From Spiroplasma ixodetis Y32 (lineage in GTDB: Bacteria; Bacillota_I; Bacilli_A; Mycoplasmatales; VBWQ01): DNA of 64,000 bases. Of this stretch, positions 10,803 to 22,386 are shown piece after piece. Positions within the stretch are counted from its first letter, which is position 1. Every line of letters starts with the position of its first letter. The DNA lies in contig NZ_CP127039.1 of NCBI RefSeq assembly GCF_030316605.1, positions 1,364,001 through 1,428,000 on the forward strand, written 5' to 3'. Below the pieces are notes generated by a model. The model was not told the origin of the DNA, ran no database searches, and saw only the letters and a list, made by a program, of their open reading frames with translations. Both the position numbers and the translations under genes were made by a program.

Positions 10803-11086
10803 ATGAAAACATGAATAAAAACAAATTTAAGTAAAATAACATTAGCATTAGCACTAACTGGTGCTACAACTGGAACAATAGGATTAATCATGGGGGGGTG
10901 CTTACCCATAAAATGGAAAATTCATTTTTAAAACCAAATGGTGAAAGAGTATATGGTGACACAACTATTTGAGTTAATAAACACACTAGTAGTAATATTT
11001 TTGATTTATATTTTGTTAATAAACCAATACATACAGATGATATTCGTTGAGATGGTAAATATCCTGATTGATATTTTAATAAATAA
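10803..11086 (+). CDS. Predicted small lipoprotein with a 7-G tract that shifts the frame (phase-variation candidate)
   Basis: From ATG 10803 (site AAAGGAG) the reading begins MKTWIKTNL, then a hydrophobic signal-like stretch, then reaches GGGGGGG near 10891-10897. With seven Gs the frame ends soon after GLIMGGC (a possible lipobox Cys) at a TAA. With eight (or five) Gs it runs on through MENSFLKPNGERVYG to the TAA at 11084-11086, a 58-codon open segment from ATG 10913. Codon use stays typical in the second part. Long G runs are very rare in this A+T-rich DNA. Function unknown. Confidence 0.55.
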
Positions 11087-11087
11087 T

Positions 11088-13118
11088 TTAAATTTCTAAA
11101 TTTATATAAGAAATATTTTCGTTATATTTATCAAATAAATTAATACTAGTTAAATTGATTTCTTGTTTATCTGTTATTAAAGTTAAATCATAATTACCAG
11201 CGCCAAATATTCCGCTGATTTCAATCCGATTTAAGTTATTAATCGGATTTTTAATTTGCAATTCAAATTCAGTAATATTATCAATTTGTGCAATTTCTTT
11301 ATAAAATTCTAATTTAGAAAATAATTGAGATTTTTTTGAACCATATAAATTTAAAGCATTTTCAATTTTATTTATATTAATAATTGCTCTTGTAAAATAT
11401 TTACCATATTCACCATTACCCAATGTCCAATCAGCGGGAATTAATGATGGAATATTATTACTTTCTAGTTCATTAGTTATAGATAGTCAGTTAAATTGGT
11501 TATCATCTAGTTTAAATAATTCATTTTGACTAATATCATTATTTTTTATTTTAATATTATTAATATCTGTAAAAACAAAATATTCAGATTTAATTACTAC
11601 TTTTGCATCTTTAAACTCTCAAACTTTATCAGATGTAGAATGTATTGGATTTGATTTTAATTCAAAATAATAAGGTAATAGTAATTTATAATCATCATTT
11701 AAACCTTTGTTAATAGACATATTAGAATAAATATTACTTGATAACATGATTACTATTTGTTTAAATATTTTAACTTGTGGTAAACTTATATAATTTGGAT
11801 AATCTAATTTTCATTGTTTAAATAAATTAGTTATTACATCATCAGGTTTTTGACCTTCAAATTTTTGACGTAACTTGGCTATATCATTTGTTGGATTGCC
11901 GTTACTATATTCTGCACCATCAAAATTTCTATTATAACTATATGTATAAGTTAACATATCTAATAGTACTTTTTGTAAACTATCAACTGGTGGTTTATCT
12001 TTTATTTCTAATTCTACATCTTTAAATTTATCGTTTGTAGCAATACTTACATATTCTTTTCCTAGGACATCATGAATTTTTCATACTTCTTTATCTTTTA
12101 GTTCTTTTTCTTCCGGTAATGGTCATTCATGAAAATCAAGAGTACTTAAAAAATAACCTAATCAAGCATTAGTTACTCTTGCATTATTAATAATTTCTTT
12201 TCTTGTTTCTCTACCACCACCAATAGCAATTAAATCTAAAACTGATTTTTCTTGTCCTATAAATTGCTTTGCTAAATTTCAAGGTAATATTTGTTCACTA
12301 AATCATTGTTGTAATATTCTAACTTTTGGTTGAGTTTCAATAGGCATTGATAACAAGGGAAATGCTATCTTATCTTTAATAAACAACTTTGGGTATACTT
12401 CCTCCATATTGTCAATTTCACCAAGTACCTTTATATTGCCAAAAATCATGCTTCTAGGGGATTTAATTTTTAAACCAATTACTTTGGTATCTTTGTCTAA
12501 TTTTTTTTGTAATTTAATAATAATTGGATAACCATCTCTTGTTTTAAAATCTTTAATTTTAATAATGGTTATACTTTTAGTATTTCTAGTTTTTGGATTT
12601 TGATAAGGTTGTGAATAGTTATTAATGATATATAGATTGTCAATATTATTTTCAATTAATGGTTCATTAATAGATACAGCATATAACTTAAATTGATTTA
12701 ATAAATTTATTTCTTGAAAAATTAAGTTTTTAATATCAGTCATACTATATTCAATTGTATTATCATTAATATTAGTACTTGCTCTTTGATTTAATTGCAT
12801 AGTAAAGTCAGATGTTTCAACAGCAATAGTTTTTAATACTTTATCAATATCAATAAAACCAATTTTAATAGTATTTGCTGAAAACCTTAAACTATTATTT
12901 TCATTATTTTTAAATAAGCGTTCAATTTCATAAATATAAATTGTTCTTTTTTTAAATTCATCATATGCTCTATTAATATCAGGGTCACTAGTAGCTCCCA
13001 TCATATTAGTAAAGTCATAAGGAATATTATCTATTAAATAATCATTTTCTACTTCTGCTTGATTAAGTTTAGTTTGTTTCTGTGGAAACTTCGTTTGTGG
13101 TTTGTTGTTGTTTTCCAT
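11088..13118 (-). CDS. Large prophage A structural or accessory protein of unknown function
   Basis: 676 residues, continuous from 13118 to the TAA at 11088 under code 4. It starts with a Gln/Lys/Asn-rich segment (MENNNKPQTKFPQKQTKLN) and has no membrane segment or recognised enzyme motif. It overlaps the portal gene by about 50 bases and is last in the minus-strand operon, so it is likely a virion or portal-associated protein. It meets the lipoprotein gene tail to tail (1 base apart). No family recognised. Confidence 0.65.
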
Positions 13119-14310
13119 TGTTCTCTCCTAATAATTGGTTATTTTCGGGATTAAATAATTTTAATTTAACAGTTAAATTATTAATTTGTTGTTCATCACT
13201 AATATTAAATGTTTTACTATTTAATAAATCTTTATCTAAACGTACTAATATTTGAATAAATTTAAGAATATCAATATTAAATTGTCATAATTTTTGTTCA
13301 ATATAATTAATTGTTGAAATATTAACTGCTGTACTTTCAGGAACTGATTGTTGTGTAGATTTCTTTTGACTTGGAATATGAATACCACAACGTTTAAATA
13401 TTTCATTAACATTTCAATCGTATATATCAGTTAAATTTTTACCTTTAAAATTACTACTTGTCATATTAATATTTTCGTTTTGTTCGTTATTATCTCCACC
13501 ACTTTTAAAAATATAATTTTTAGTAACTAATGTTCTTACGGCATCTTCTAATAAATCTTTTACATTACCATAAGTTTGACTAAAAATAAACTTGGGTGAG
13601 TTTAAAATAGTATCTAAAACAATTTGTTCATAAATAACATCTAATGCTTTAATTTTATCCATTACTTTATCACAATCTGCTAATTCATTTGCTTTATTTC
13701 TCATAATTGCTATTGGAATATAATTAATATTTAATGTTTGTTCTTTTTCTGAATTGGGATTATTAATATATGTTTTAAAATCTAATGGCAGTTGTTTTTT
13801 ATTATCATTAATACTATAAATTGCACGATTAATAGTTACTTGTTCATTATTTAATGTATAAATTTCAAATAATCTTACAGTTTGTGCATTTTGTTGATAA
13901 CTATCATAAAAAATAGTACATTGAATTAATTTGCCAGTAATATCATAAACTCTTTGTTGTATATCTATTACTTGAAAATATAAATCATCATTAGCAATAT
14001 AAATTAAATAACCACTAATTCCTAATTTACTTAATTTAAAAATAGAATTTCAATTTTTTCTATAAAATTCTTGTTGGATTAAATATTGTTTAATGGTTTC
14101 ATTATTAATTTCTAATGGAGCATTATATAAATTAGCATTATTTTCTGCTACAAAATCAGTAAAATAACTTTCATGATTAAAATCATTAAAACCAAAATAA
14201 TTTAAAATTGAAGCATGAGTACTTTTATTTTTATTAGTTAAAAATTTTACTTTTTCATTTTGATTATCACTGATATTACTTTTATCTTTTCTTTTAAATA
14301 AACTTAACAT
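13069..14310 (-). CDS. Probable phage portal protein (prophage A)
   Basis: 413 residues. The start MLSLFKRKDK is chosen because AGGTGG lies about 9 bases upstream; a GTG four codons earlier overlaps that site. The N-terminal SLFKRK segment, the central IAIMRNKANELADCDKV stretch followed by long helices, and the Gln/Asn-rich tail resemble tailed-phage portals, which form the dodecameric DNA gate. The assignment rests on weak motif resemblance and context (operon with capsid and fibre genes), not on a sure signature. Confidence 0.5.
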
Positions 14311-14328
14311 AATATTCACCACCTTTTT

Positions 14329-14451
14329 TTAAAATATTTGATTAATTTTTAAGACAATTTTTACTATAATAAATATAATTAATCCAGCAGTTGCAGAAGA
14401 TAATAACACTCCAATTAAACCTAAAATAATTTTTATAATTTTTCAAATCAT
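14329..14451 (-). CDS. Small hydrophobic protein between fibre and portal genes
   Basis: 40 residues, nearly all hydrophobic: MIWKIIKIILGLIGVLLSSA and a second Ile-rich run ending KINQIF. It is almost identical to a 40-residue protein in prophage B (29245-29367), also just downstream of the fibre gene. It may be a holin-like or virion membrane peptide. It is too short for most automatic gene calls. Confidence 0.65.
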
Positions 14452-15158
14452 AATTTTATTCTTGTAATTCTTCTAATTTTCATACATTACCTTTTAAATT
14501 ACCTTTTACAGTATAAATAGTAATCCATTTTGCATGTTGAACTGATAAAATTACTATATTAGCACTATCATTAAAGGTTTGTATTGGCACACCAGCAATT
14601 TTGTTATCAGTTATAATAAATTCTTGAATAGTATAAACCGGATTATATATACTTCAAGAATAATAAACTCTATAATGTTTATTCTCTTGAAAATCATAAG
14701 TAATTTGTCAATTATCTCATTTATTTTTTTCTCTTGTTCCTACTTCTTTTCAATTTGAATCACTTGGACTTGGTTGTGGTTGTTTTTCTAATATTTCATT
14801 AATTGCTTGTAATAATTTTTTATTTTGAGTTTTTAATAATTTATATTCATTATTTTCTAATAAATCCTTACAAAGTAATGAATTTTCTTCATCATGTAAT
14901 GCAATTTCATTTGTTTCAGTACTATATTTAAAATAATCATTTGAAAATTTTTTATCTTTTATTTTTTCTTTTAACTCATTAATAGCACCAGCAACAGTTT
15001 TATTAGTAGTTTCTAAATTAGGAATTTCTTGACTAACAGCATTAATAGCAAAAGCAATTGGAAACTTTTCTTCTGTTTCTTTTAATTTTTTATCTACTTC
15101 TTCTTTTTTATAATAATCAGATAAATCAGTTTTACCACCAGTAGCACTAATTTTATTA

Positions 15159-16099
15159 CGGACTTCTCCCCACATGTACTTGTGGAGGAAACAATGAAAT
15201 TGAATGAGTTCAACAATGCTTTTCAAACAGAACAGGATTGTTTAAAATATATAGCAAGTTTGAAGAAAAACAAATGTATCATGTGTTCTTGAACAAGTTT
15301 GAATACTTCTAATTTAAGAAGAATAAGATGTTTGAAATGTCATCAAACATTTAGTATTCTTCATGGCACCATTTTTTACAAGTCACAAACACCTTTGAGA
15401 TTTTGATTTTATCTCATCTTTAGATGAATAAACACCAAACATGGAATTACATCAACTGATGTTGCAAAAGAATTGGGTGTGACTTTGAAAACTGCTTGAA
15501 GAATGGGTCATGAAATCAGAAATCGTATTGCCAAACAAGAACATCAATTTATTGTTGAGGGCATAGTGCAAATGGATGAAATGTATCTTTCACATATGGG
15601 TTTTAAAAAACAAGGAAGATCTTTGATAAATAAAACATTAATTGTTGGGATTTATGAAAAAACAACCAATAATTTAATTGTGAAAGTAATCAAAAACGCA
15701 AAAAGTAAAAATCTTTTGCAGTTTGCAAGAAACCATATTTCTTCAAAGTGTGATGTACATACTGATTCTTGAAAAGGATATCGTGATTTCAAATCACTTT
15801 TCCCTAATCACAAAACAGTTAACCATCAAGATGGTTATGTTTCAAAAATTGGCGTAAATACCAATCAAATTGAATCAGTATGAAAACATATACGAAGAAC
15901 ATTTAAAACACATATCAAAGTTGCAAAACATCATGTTCATTTATATGCCAAAGAAGCTGCATATAAATTCAACAAGATACCTACTTTTGAAACTGTAATG
16001 CTATGTTTCATTTAAAAATGTGGGGAGAAGTCCGTAGATAGGCTTTTCTCAGCATTTATGTGATAAAATTTAAAAATAGTACATAAAGGGAGAAAAGCC
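15159..16099 (+). mobile_element. IS1595-like insertion sequence, copy 4 (complete)
   Basis: 941 bp with the palindromic tail and a perfect 8-bp duplication TTTTATTA (15151-15158 and 16100-16107). It sits inside the fibre gene in the opposite orientation. Confidence 0.92.
15194..16015 (+). CDS. IS1595-family transposase, copy 4
   Basis: 273 residues, intact. Same zinc ribbon (C28, C31, C46, C49) and DDE core as copy 1; carries MGHEIRNR and FRWINTK, the majority form. Confidence 0.9.
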
Positions 16100-17435
16100 T
16101 TTTATTATTTTCATCAATAGTTATATTAGTACCAGCAGTTAATTTATTTTGCTTTTTATCTAATAAATTATTAGTTTCTAGTTTTGTATAATAATCACGT
16201 TCAGTACCTTCTTCTGCAATAAATTCGGTTGGTGTCCCAGTTCCTTGATATTGATATATATTATGAATTATTGGTGTATACTTTTTTGTGCTATTAGTAG
16301 CAATAAACTTTATTAAATCAACATCATATAATAATGTTACTTTATCAATATTAACATCAATATTTTCAATTATTATTTGCTTTTGTTCTATTTGACCATT
16401 AGTAATTCTGATATTAGATTTAGTTAATTTATTATTACTTATAATAAGTTGTTTACTATCGATAAAATAATATGTTCAATCAATGATATATCATGTATCT
16501 GTTTTAATATTTTCATTTTTAACTTTTTTTCATAATGGACTAGTTTCAATATTAAATCAATTATTTTTAACATCATTAATATTTTTGTTTGTTTTAATTA
16601 ATTCACTATTTAATTTGGTAATTTCATTTTCATTAGTAGTAATTCGTTTTTGTTGTTTAGCAGAAAAATCACAAGTTGGCGCATGTGTATAATCACCAAT
16701 TTGTGGATTATTTTGTAATGCTTCTGGTGGTAATGTTCCAATTTCATCAGGTCAATCTAAAATCATTGTTTCAGTTTCTTTATCGTAATCTGTTGCAACA
16801 TATCCTTTATTTATAAAGTTTGTAACACGACCCCTATATATCTGATTTTCATTATCATCAATTAAATCATCATATAACTTCATTTGTTTTGATAATGTAA
16901 ATTCTTTTTGTTGTTCAATTAGTTCATCAATTTGATTTCTAGTATAAAATGCTTTTAAGTCAATTTTTTCAACATCTATTTCATCATCATTATAACTTGA
17001 AAATATTTGTTTTAATTCTGTTAATCTTGCTCATATTTTCATTCTACTAGGTGCTAAATCTCAAACATTAATTGTTGGAATACTATTTGCACTAAATTGA
17101 CTACCATTATTAAATTGAATAGTAGCATCAACATTAAATTCAATTGGTGTACGATTAAATACTCAATGTTCAACCATTACATAAACCATATCTCTTAATG
17201 TTTCTTTAATTAATTCATCTTTAAAACTATCAAAAGGAAATTTAGATAAAATAAAATCAAGATAAGCATTAATATCATTTTGCGCACGAATAGCAAATGT
17301 TTTAAATCAATCATTAACATTTGGTCATGTTTGTATATATTGCTGTGGTGTTTTTGTAATTTTTCCAGTTAATGGATATCAGTTATTATAATTTTCAAGA
17401 CTGACATCAGTTCAAAGTTTATTAATCATATTTTA

Positions 17436-18035
17436 TCATTCCTTAAAAAATGCTTTTTTATAATGCTTAGTTTTTGTTTTAATTTTTCTATGTGATATAT
17501 GGATAATTTCTTTTTGTAACTTTTTTTTACCTTTTTCTACAACTTGACTATATGCAAATTTTTCTAAATGATGTAATAGTCCAGTACCAAATAAAGTATT
17601 AACTGAAAATTTTAAACCAACACTTTTAAATGATTTATTAATATTTTCAATAGGATTATTAATAACATTTACTACTTTATGATAAGTTCTTATTATTCTA
17701 AATATTTCTCTATATACTTTAAAACTATCTCTAATTACTTGTTGCACCACTGGTGGAGCAAATGCTATTGCTTTTAATCATTTATTTTGATTAACTCCAT
17801 AACCAATGTATCAACCACTATATCAACGATATCAATGGAATGGATGTATTTGAGTAACAAAAGTTTCTGCTTTAAGAATACTATCAACAACTGTAATTGG
17901 TTTATATTTAGGATTGCGATGATAAATAGTAATTGCACATTTATCTAATGATAAAGGTTGAATTTTACAACCCATAAATACTGGGGAATTTAATGGAATT
18001 AATTGTGCATGTTTAATTGCTTTTTTTCTCTGCAC
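17436..18035 (-). CDS. Prophage A protein of unknown function
   Basis: 199 residues read from a GTG at 18035 that overlaps the end of the upstream gene by 23 bases, so translation is probably coupled. It begins MQRKKAIKHAQLIPL. A Tyr/Trp/Gly-rich segment (HWYRWYSGWYIGYG) lies near residue 68, and it has a basic C-terminus. It ends 6 bases before the fibre gene start. It may be a tail or connector part by position; no family recognised. The GTG start is uncertain. Confidence 0.55.
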
Positions 18036-19131
18036 TAGTAAATAAATCAGTTGCTTTTTCTTTTAATTTATTAATTTTTTCAGATGCTTGTTTTTCTAAC
18101 TTTTCAAATTTTTCTTGTAATTTATATATAATTTCTCGTAATTTTTCAAAATATGGAGTATCTTTTCAAAATTTATTTAAACCTTTTTTTAAATAAAATC
18201 TAATATCAAAATACTTAAAAATTTTATTTGCATTTAAAACAATCTTATGAATTGAACTATTTTTAAAATTAAATTTAATAGCATTAGCACGAATTTTTTG
18301 TAAATCTAAAATTAAAGTTTTTCCATATCTATTTTCTGAATGTATTGTATGAACTAAATTTAATCAATCATGTTGGTTCATAGATAGTACTTTTTTTAAA
18401 TCAGTATTATATTTTTTTAAAAAGTTATTTGCTTTTTCAATATCTTTGATTTTAAATTTAGGAGTTAATTGTGGACTTAATTTTATTAATGTATTTTGTA
18501 ATAATAAATAATCTTTTAATTCTTGTGCTTCTAATTTTTTAAAATTATTTTTATATTGTCTTTCAGCAACATAACCCAAATTTTGAATTATTGTTTCACG
18601 ATTAGGACTAAAACTATAATTAAATAAATAACGTTTATTACCAATAATTTTATCTGTTAAAATTTCTTTTCCACTTACTTGACTAATAATTTCTTGTAAG
18701 TTTTTTGCTTCTTTAATACCAACTTGTTCTAATGTTTTAGTTTTTTGTGCTAACTTAGTAAATTTAGGTGTACGATAACCACGACTAATTTTATTAAGTC
18801 CAGCAAATGCTGGTAATATATTAAAAAAAGTATTTAATGGTGTTACATTTCCTTTTAAATAATCATAAACTTGATTAATAGTAAAATCAGTTAAAAACTC
18901 TAGACCAACAGCACTAATACTAGCAATTAAATCACTTGCACCTAATCCAAGTGCAAAACTTTCACTTAATCCACCAGTAAAAGGAGCAAGTGCTACTGCT
19001 ATAACTTGTACACCAATCATTTCTAAAATTTCTCATCAAAAACTTTTATTTTCTTGTTGGTTACTTGTTCTAGTATGTTTTGGTTTATTTATGTTTAAAA
19101 GTATTGCTGTACTAGTTGTACCAATTGGCAT
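18013..19131 (-). CDS. Prophage A protein, possible internal virion or tail protein
   Basis: 372 residues, start MPIGTTSTAILLNI after AAAGGAA. A hydrophobic, Gly-rich stretch near residues 37-80 (VIAVALAPFTGGLSESFALG) could insert in a membrane. It is followed by long charged helices and a coiled-coil Lys/Glu-rich end (EKINKLKEKATDLF). It follows the capsid gene. It has the general look of pore-forming or internal virion proteins, but no specific family is recognised. Confidence 0.6.
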
Positions 19132-19145
19132 GATATTAATTTCCT

Positions 19146-20332
19146 TTATTTAAGAGTTATTTTAATTGGATTTGTTGTTCCTTTATAATTTAAGTCATTA
19201 ACATTTGCAGTAATAGTTATATATAAGTCACCTGTTTTTTGTTTTTGATTACTTACATTAGTTTTTCCTTGTGCATCATTAAAATATTTAATAGTTGGAT
19301 TTGTTAAATTAGGATTTAATGATTTAAGTTCATTAGTACTTTTTATTTGTGTATTTAATTCACTATTATTGTTATTAACATTTGCAGTAATATTTGTTGT
19401 TAAAACTGTAATTTTAGTTTTTAAATCAGTTTTTTCTGTTTTAATAACTCCACATAACATTCATCTTGATGTTGTTTCATTATTAGAAATATATGTGGGA
19501 TTGCTTCTCCAACAACTTCACCAGCAACTTTATATGCTCTTCCTGCTTTATCATCTTTAATAAAATCTACATAAATAACTGTATTTTCTATCATATATCT
19601 TTTCATCGCTCTTGGTGTTGCTAAAACAAAGGTCATTAATTGTTGTTCATTTTTATCATTAGTAAAAATCATATAGTCATCAAGAACGATTTCACATAAT
19701 ACGCCTTTTACATATAAATTATTTCCATTTAAACGTAATTGTTGTGCCAACTGATTATCGGTAATTAAACCTTTATTATCTGCTAAATAAACTAAACTAT
19801 CATAAAGACCATTAGTAATAAAAAATTTACTATTTGCAATATTTCTGAATTGAAACAAAGTATTTCAAGCAGATAACATTGATTTTAAATAGCCTACTGG
19901 TGTTGTATCTTCAATATCGATTTTAGTAGCAAATTTTGCAATTGCTTGTGTATCATCAATTGCTAATTTATCTGCTAAATCATTTGCAACTTCATATTGC
20001 ATACTATCTAATAAATTTTGTCCATTATTTGCTTTTAAATCTACATCTGCAATAATTTCTCCTGCAAGATATTTTTTAGTTATTTTTTTACTAATTTTAT
20101 CTGTATCAACATATGGTAATTCATATCTTTTACTTTTATCATCCCAAGCAATAATTTTTACTTCCGGTTTTTTTGGTTTTTTAACAATAAACTCAATATT
20201 TACTGAGTCAACAATTTCAGTAGGAAAAAAGTTTGCCCATGGACTATTTGAAATTTTAAAAAACTCTATAAATTCTGGTGCTTCTACTAATCTCTCTGTA
20301 TTGTCTAAATTTTGATTAAATGGTACTGACAT
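19146..20332 (-). pseudogene. Major capsid protein (prophage A), one frameshift
   Basis: Starts MSVPFNQNLDNTERLVEAP after AAGGAA and follows the scaffold-like gene, the usual order. The first frame runs to a TAA at 19421. From about 19505 the A+T-rich codon pattern switches to the -1 frame, which reads SNPTYISNNETTSRWMLCGV and goes on to 19146. A single missing base near GGAGAAGC (19501-19510) explains this. The C-terminal ~60 residues (NPNLTNP ... YKGTTNPIKITLK) resemble the C-terminal domain of the prophage B capsid (NPNYVKGNANF ... YDGSLQVTFTKK). It could be a mutation, a base-calling error or less likely programmed shifting. Confidence 0.65.
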
Positions 20333-20350
20333 TTTATTTCTTCCTTTCGT

Positions 20351-20725
20351 TTATAAATAATTTTTCTTTTTATAATTAATTAAAAAATTTTCTTTATCAT
20401 TTGTTTTATTATTAATAATTATTTGTTTATTGCCACCTGTATTAATTGTTTCTTTAAATACTGGTTGTTCTTTAATCATTTTTTTAATAGTTTCTTCAAT
20501 TTTTGAATTTTCTAAATTATTAGTTTTAAATTTTAAATAATCATAAAATTCAGTTTTAACTTGATATTTTTTAAATATATTAATCATTTCTTTTTCTTTA
20601 ATTTCTTGATTAAGTTTATTTAACTTATTTTCTGCTTCATTAACTTTATTTTCTATTTCTTGTTGAGCATTATTTTCAGTTAAAAGTTCAGTTGTTTGTT
20701 GAACATTATTTTCATTTTCTAACAT
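20351..20725 (-). CDS. Scaffold-like coiled-coil protein (prophage A)
   Basis: 124 residues, Glu/Asn/Lys-rich, with a predicted coiled coil (ENKLNKLNQEIKEKEMINIF). It lies directly before the capsid gene, the normal place for the scaffolding protein that guides prohead assembly. Ribosome-binding site GGTGATG. A broken homologue is at 43944-45261. The scaffold role is inferred from composition and position. Confidence 0.55.
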   Translation of the reverse strand: MLENENNVQQTTELLTENNAQQEIENKVNEAENKLNKLNQEIKEKEMINIFKKYQVKTEFYDYLKFKTNNLENSKIEETIKKMIKEQPVFKETINTGGNKQIIINNKTNDKENFLINYKKKNYL

Positions 20726-20741
20726 TTACATCACCACTTTA

Positions 20742-20930
20742 TTATTTATTTTCTTTATTAATCTTTTCATTTAATTTTTCTAATTTTTTTTGATGTTTAA
20801 TAATTTTGTTATTTGCTCTAACATGTTTTGGAGTTGTGATAAATCTTTTTAATAAAACAATAATTTCTCTGCAAATTAATGTTCCAACACTTGTTCCAAT
20901 AATTATTAATTCATGTAAAAATTCTTTCAT
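20742..20930 (-). CDS. Holin-like small membrane protein (prophage A)
   Basis: 62 residues: one transmembrane helix (LIIIGTSVGTLICREIIVLL) then a strongly basic tail. It has the same layout as the 68-residue protein at 29021-29227 in prophage B. Holins permeabilise the cell membrane at lysis; here that role is only suggested by size and topology. Confidence 0.5.
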   Translation of the reverse strand: MKEFLHELIIIGTSVGTLICREIIVLLKRFITTPKHVRANNKIIKHQKKLEKLNEKINKENK

Positions 20931-20964
20931 GTGAATATTTTCCTTTCAATTATTTATTTTTTAA

Positions 20965-21123
20965 TTATTCATCAAATTGACCACCATTAATTCTTTCAAT
21001 CATCGATTTTGAATTACTTATAATGCTTACTAATAAGGCAATTTCTTTATTTAATTGTTCCATTCTCTCTTTATATGTATGAATTTCATTATTATAATAT
21101 TCAAGTATTTTTTCTTTATTCAT
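20965..21123 (-). CDS. Small coiled-coil protein
   Basis: 52 residues (MNKEKILEYYNNEIHTYKER...), heptad-like helices, no membrane span. A strong site AAGGAGATG lies upstream. In the same operon, 34 bases before the holin-like gene. Function unknown. Confidence 0.55.
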   Translation of the reverse strand: MNKEKILEYYNNEIHTYKERMEQLNKEIALLVSIISNSKSMIERINGGQFDE

Positions 21124-21139
21124 AAATTATTCATCTCCT

Positions 21140-21970
21140 TTATAAGTTCATGTGATTATAATCTCAATTTAATGAAGCATTATCATGATTTAATGGTACT
21201 TCGCTCATATTATCACTACCATAATATTGACTTGCATTTTCACTATTAATAGTAAATCTATTATCATTAATTAGTCTTGCAGTTTCATTATTAAATGGTG
21301 TTTCTTGCATTTCTTGAATATGATTTGTAGTTTCCATAGATAGTAAATTATGGATTATTTCACTTGCACCAGCAATTATGGTAGGTACTGCATAAGCATT
21401 ATTAAAATCATTATTAATACCCATAGCAACACCACTTGATATTAAACAACCACCAGTTGCCATATTTGATATTTTACGTATAGTTTCAAATCTATTAGAT
21501 ATTAACTCAGTTAATCCACTAATAAGATTTGAAATACCATAAGCATTTAAACTACTAATATATGTATCTCAATCCATTAATGACTGATTATCTTGTTTAT
21601 TTAATAATAATCATGGTGGATCTTCTGTTGTAGTTGTAGTAGTTATTGGAGTTGGTGTTGTTGGAATAATAGGAGTAATATTATTTTCTGTTCATTTACT
21701 ATAATTTGCTAAACCAATTGTTCCTAAACCTAGTAATATTTTTTTACTACTATTAATTAATTTAGTTTTAGTATTTGGTCTTTGATTTAAATTTCATATA
21801 TCTAAACCTAATTTTTTACCAAATAATAAACTATTAATTGAACCTAATAGTGAATTGTTCATTACTTGACCATAATAAGCACTTGTACCAATCATTGCAC
21901 AAATTGGACTTATTCCAGTTCTAATTAATTTAGTTAAAGTATAATTTGATTGATTTTCTATACTTGGCAT
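21140..21970 (-). CDS. Membrane protein with Pro/Thr linker (prophage A copy)
   Basis: 276 residues starting MPSIENQSNYTLTKLIRTGI. It has hydrophobic segments near residues 18-60, a linker of repeated Pro/Thr (PTTPTPITTTTTTEDPP) near 110, and a hydrophobic Gly/Ala-rich segment (ATGGCLISSGVAMGINND). The prophage-region paralogue at 28157-28996 is on the other strand and very similar over its full length. A Thr/Pro linker joining membrane and outer parts could suit an attachment or virion membrane protein. No family recognised. Confidence 0.6.
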
Positions 21971-21981
21971 TTTGTTCTCCT

Positions 21982-22218
21982 TTAATTTTCTAATTTTTTA
22001 ATTGTTACTTTAATTCAACCTTGATAAACATCATTATCACCAACTATTAATGCAACATTACTTTCGGGGTCAGAAACAATTATGTGTTTGGATTTAACAT
22101 TTGGGTATTGTCTTAAAATAATTGCTCTAATATCATTACTTGTATGAATTGCTTTTGGAAATGGTGATAATATTTCAATTTCATCTTTATTTTCAAACAA
22201 AGTAGGTAATATTATCAT
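21982..22218 (-). CDS. Small prophage protein of unknown function
   Basis: 78 residues (MIILPTLFENKDEIEIL...), mixed alpha/beta composition, one in-frame TGA. It ends 11 bases before the next gene. No motif recognised. Confidence 0.5.
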
Positions 22219-22221
22219 TAA

Positions 22222-22380
22222 TTATTTCTCCTTATTTTTAATTTGATTAGCAATTTCATTTAATGTTTTTAATACTTTATATTCATTTTTTAAATCTTTA
22301 ATTATATAAATTAAAAATATTATTAGTGTTATAATTGTTATTAATATTGGTGCTATTAATAAAATTTTTCATAATATCAT
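22222..22380 (-). CDS. Small single-span membrane protein
   Basis: 52 residues: a hydrophobic N-terminal helix (LLIAPILITIITLIIFLIYI) followed by a Lys/Asn-rich helix ending NKEK. It precedes the 78-residue gene with 3 bases between. Function unknown; membrane-anchored helical peptide. Confidence 0.5.
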
Positions 22381-22386
22381 TTTTTT

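Larger units (their letters stand above)
14456..17429 (-). pseudogene. Baseplate/tail-fibre-like protein gene (prophage A), split by IS1595-like copy 4
   Basis: Before insertion this was one gene of about 674 codons. It begins MINKLWTDVSLENYNNWYP after AAGGA and ends GNVWKLEELQE. Removing the element (15159-16099) and one TTTTATTA duplication rejoins the frame exactly (ENNK|ISATGGK). Repeated 'YYTK-E-NLLDKKQNKLTAGTNI' phrases and a coiled-coil region resemble baseplate upper proteins or fibres. The last ~170 residues closely match the prophage B fibre, while the N-terminal two thirds do not. The insertion would truncate the protein in the middle. Confidence 0.75.

Noticed and set aside
19421..19470. 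Programmed -1 frameshift at the A-run just before the capsid's first stop (CAGAAAAAACTG)
   Set aside because: Codon bias and similarity show the -1 frame is already in use from ~19505, upstream of this run. A lesion or slip nearer 19505 fits better.
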